DNA of 64,000 bases from CBDESN01 sp965242495 (GTDB taxonomy: Bacteria; Pseudomonadota; Alphaproteobacteria; MPNO01), in assembly GCA_965242495.1 (NCBI GenBank), contig OZ251446.1:2108001-2172000 (forward strand). Direction: 5' to 3'. The notes under the pieces were generated by a model. The model saw nothing but the letters and a program-made list of their open reading frames with translations, ran no database searches and was not told the DNA's origin. Positions 62,317 through 64,000 of this stretch are shown piece by piece; the stretch's first letter is position 1; each line of letters opens with the position of its first letter. The position numbers and the translations under genes are program-made.

Positions 62317-63093
62317 CTACAGGCTGAACCGCTCACCGAGATAAACGCGCCGAACGTCCTCGTGGGCCACGATCTCGGACGGGAGCCCTTCCATCAGGAT
62401 CGCGCCGTCATGGAGGATGTAGGCGCGGTCGACGATGTCCAGCGTGTCGCGCACGTTGTGGTCGGTGATCAGCACGCCGATGCCGCGATCCTTGAGATGG
62501 GCCACCAGCGCCCGGATTTCGTCGAGCGCGATCGGGTCGATACCGGCCAGGGGCTCGTCCAGCAGGATGAATTTCGGATCGTAGGCCAACGCCCGGGCGA
62601 TCTCGACGCGGCGCCGTTCGCCGCCGGACAGCACCAGGGCCGGCGCCCGCCGCAGATGGCTGATCGAGAACTCCGCCAGCAATTTCTCGAGCCGCGCCTC
62701 GCGCCTGTCGCGCGCCGGCTCGGCGACTTCAAGCACCACGCGGATGTTGTTCTCCACCGTCAAGCCGCGAAAAATCGACGCCTCTTGCGGCAGATAGCCG
62801 ATGCCCAGCCGGGCGCGGCGATACATGGGCAGGCCGGTGACGTCGTGCCCGTCGAGCGAAATGGCGCCGTAGTCGGGGGCGATCAGGCCGGTGACGATGT
62901 GGAAGCAGGTCGTCTTGCCGGCACCGTTGGGGCCGAGCAAGCCGACGACCTCGCCCCGCTGCAAGGCGAGCGAGACGTCGCGGATGATCGGCTTCTTGCG
63001 GAACCGCTTTCCGAGACCGCGCGCGACCAAGCCGTCGTTGGCGCTGACGAGACGCGGCGCCGCAGGGAGCGCCCGTTCCCGCGGACCGGTCAT
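62317..63093 (-). CDS. lptB: LPS export ABC transporter ATP-binding protein LptB
   Basis: A 258-residue ATPase driving LptFG-mediated LPS extraction. Walker A is LLGPNGAGKTTCF (about residues 52-64), the signature LSGGERRRVEIARAL and Walker B FILLDEPLAGID, and the H-loop follows in VLITDHNVRDTL. An N-terminal extension of about 25 residues precedes the fold. Its ATG overlaps the lptA stop (ATGA). Confidence 0.96.
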   Translation of the reverse strand: MTGPRERALPAAPRLVSANDGLVARGLGKRFRKKPIIRDVSLALQRGEVVGLLGPNGAGKTTCFHIVTGLIAPDYGAISLDGHDVTGLPMYRRARLGIGYLPQEASIFRGLTVENNIRVVLEVAEPARDRREARLEKLLAEFSISHLRRAPALVLSGGERRRVEIARALAYDPKFILLDEPLAGIDPIALDEIRALVAHLKDRGIGVLITDHNVRDTLDIVDRAYILHDGAILMEGLPSEIVAHEDVRRVYLGERFSL

Positions 63094-63962
63094 GGGCGCG
63101 GCGCTCCTCCGACGTCCCCGGCCGCCGGGCGGCGCGCGGCGCGCGGGACAACGAGGCCCCGCACCGGTTCGCGCGAACGGCCGAACAGCTTACTCACGCC
63201 GGTTTCGAGATCGATCTCGGCGCGCTCGCCGTTGAGCTGGTTGCCGCCGCGAGTGATCTTCACCCCCCCGGACAGGACGGCGGTCCGGGTATCCGGCTCG
63301 TAGACGCCTTCCCCGGCCTGGGCGATCCCGTCGGGCGACGATATCTGCACGTTGCCGAGCGCCTCTATCCGCTGGACCTGGGTCTTGCCGTCCGGTCCCG
63401 CCGCCAGCCGGGCGCTCAAGACGTCGGCGCGCAGCCGGTCTTCGCCGCGGGTGGCGACGGCATCGCCCCGCGCTACCAGCAGATTGCGTTTCTGCAGGTA
63501 TTCGAGGCGGTCGCGGGCGCTGACCCGGATGGCGCCGGCATCAAGCCATGGCCTGCCGGTAAGGACGAGAACGCCCTGGTCCACGCGATACACGGCCTTG
63601 TCGCCATAGGCGGCCTGGTCCGGCGACACCAGCCGGACGGAGCCCTCGGCGTCGATGCGCCAGATGTCGGCCCGGCCGTCCTGCGAGTCGCGGTAATGCG
63701 CCGTCATGACGTCGGCGAACACCGAGACCTCGCCCTGGCGCGCCCGCGCGTTGCCGCGCGCGACATAGATCTTCGCCTTCCGGTTCCACTCGATGCCGTT
63801 CTCGGCCTCGATCTCGACCGGCTTGGCGTCGTCCCCGCCCGGCAGCCCGATGCCCTGCGGCCGGGCGTCGGGCGACCATCCGGCCAGCGCGGCGGCGAAC
63901 GCGGCGGCGAGGACGCCGCGGCGAGCGAGCGCGGAGCGGCGCGGCGCGACCGGCGCCGTCAT
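63090..63962 (-). CDS. lptA: LPS transport periplasmic protein LptA
   Basis: A 290-residue exported protein with a signal segment (about residues 14-36) and OstA-like beta-jellyroll repeats (PVEIEAENGIEWNRKAKIYVARGNARA, then two more). It bridges LptC to LptD across the periplasm. It is longer than E. coli LptA (185 residues), with a basic/Pro-rich tail, as in other alphaproteobacteria. It overlaps both lptC and lptB by four bases. Confidence 0.92.
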   Translation of the reverse strand: MTAPVAPRRSALARRGVLAAAFAAALAGWSPDARPQGIGLPGGDDAKPVEIEAENGIEWNRKAKIYVARGNARARQGEVSVFADVMTAHYRDSQDGRADIWRIDAEGSVRLVSPDQAAYGDKAVYRVDQGVLVLTGRPWLDAGAIRVSARDRLEYLQKRNLLVARGDAVATRGEDRLRADVLSARLAAGPDGKTQVQRIEALGNVQISSPDGIAQAGEGVYEPDTRTAVLSGGVKITRGGNQLNGERAEIDLETGVSKLFGRSREPVRGLVVPRAARRPAAGDVGGAPRP

Positions 63963-64000
63963 CCGCCCCGGCCCCGCGCGGCGGGATAGAGCAGCAGTCG
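63959..64000 (-). CDS. lptC: LptC, last 13 codons only
   Basis: The frame ending at 63959 reads RLLLYPAARGRGG and stops on an overlap with the lptA start. The position and the LLLYPA ending fit the C-terminus of LptC, the inner-membrane LPS transport protein. The rest is off the right edge. Confidence 0.6.
   Translation of the reverse strand, partial: RLLLYPAARGRGG

Overview
The window is GC-rich, tightly packed bacterial chromosome. Conserved gene orders (lptC-lptA-lptB..hpf-ptsN, chvI-chvG-hprK/rapZ-PTS IIA-HPr, pyrF..accD-folC), a CIRCE-controlled groESL and an ATP-type PEP carboxykinase point to an alphaproteobacterium, probably of Rhodospirillales type. An exported ankyrin-repeat protein, many molybdenum hydroxylase genes and a phytanoyl-CoA-dioxygenase-like gene are compatible with a marine or host-associated life, but that is inference.

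Region by region. 1-6450 (minus strand): a SNF2-like helicase and an adenine methylase arranged as in class 1 DISARM phage defence (drmD-drmMI); the rest of the locus would lie off the left edge. 6550-15121 (minus): a six-gene operon joining hydantoinase A/B subunits, the three subunits of a CO-dehydrogenase/xanthine-dehydrogenase-type molybdenum hydroxylase and a creatininase-family amidohydrolase. 15271-27348: further accessory catabolism, namely a BKACE-type enzyme, a dihydrodipicolinate-synthase-like aldolase, a LigI-like amidohydrolase, two more molybdopterin subunits (one with an FAD subunit but no Fe-S subunit, one alone), an NAD-dependent epimerase, a GNAT enzyme and a periplasmic iron-binding protein behind a Fur-like operator. 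27406-30288: a small island bounded by ~65-bp imperfect direct repeats. It holds two short CRISPR-like repeat clusters without cas genes, an exported ankyrin protein, a small ORF and a thermonuclease-like gene.

30351-40748: housekeeping and signalling. It contains groES-groEL, the remnant of a PKHD-type hydroxylase, an SDR, tRNA-Ser(TGA), HPr, PTS IIA, a single-chain HprK-RapZ fusion, the ChvG/ChvI two-component pair, a HugZ-like flavoprotein and pckA. The PTS, HprK and ChvG/I genes form the usual alphaproteobacterial link between carbon/nitrogen status, envelope stress and gluconeogenesis. 40891-46897: accessory again, with a trypsin-like protease, two small Fur-box-preceded genes, palindromic DNA, a PhyH-like dioxygenase followed by three small unknown genes, an IS1595-type remnant, a perfect 8-bp tandem repeat of about 22 copies, and a DNA methyltransferase carrying a C-terminal nuclease-like domain. 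47462-63962: housekeeping, with polA, folC, accD, pyrF, an ornithine-cyclodeaminase-family gene, lapA, ihfB, a NUDIX gene, a Do-type protease with a two-component pair, a methyltransferase, hsp20, ptsN, hpf, lptB, lptA and the last codons of lptC. trpF-trpB-trpA and rpoN, which often sit inside two of these blocks, are absent from them.

Most promising for follow-up: the 8-bp repeat translationally coupled to a methyltransferase, the HprK-RapZ fusion, the hydantoinase/molybdenum-hydroxylase/creatininase operon, and the direct-repeat-bounded island with orphan CRISPR-like repeats.
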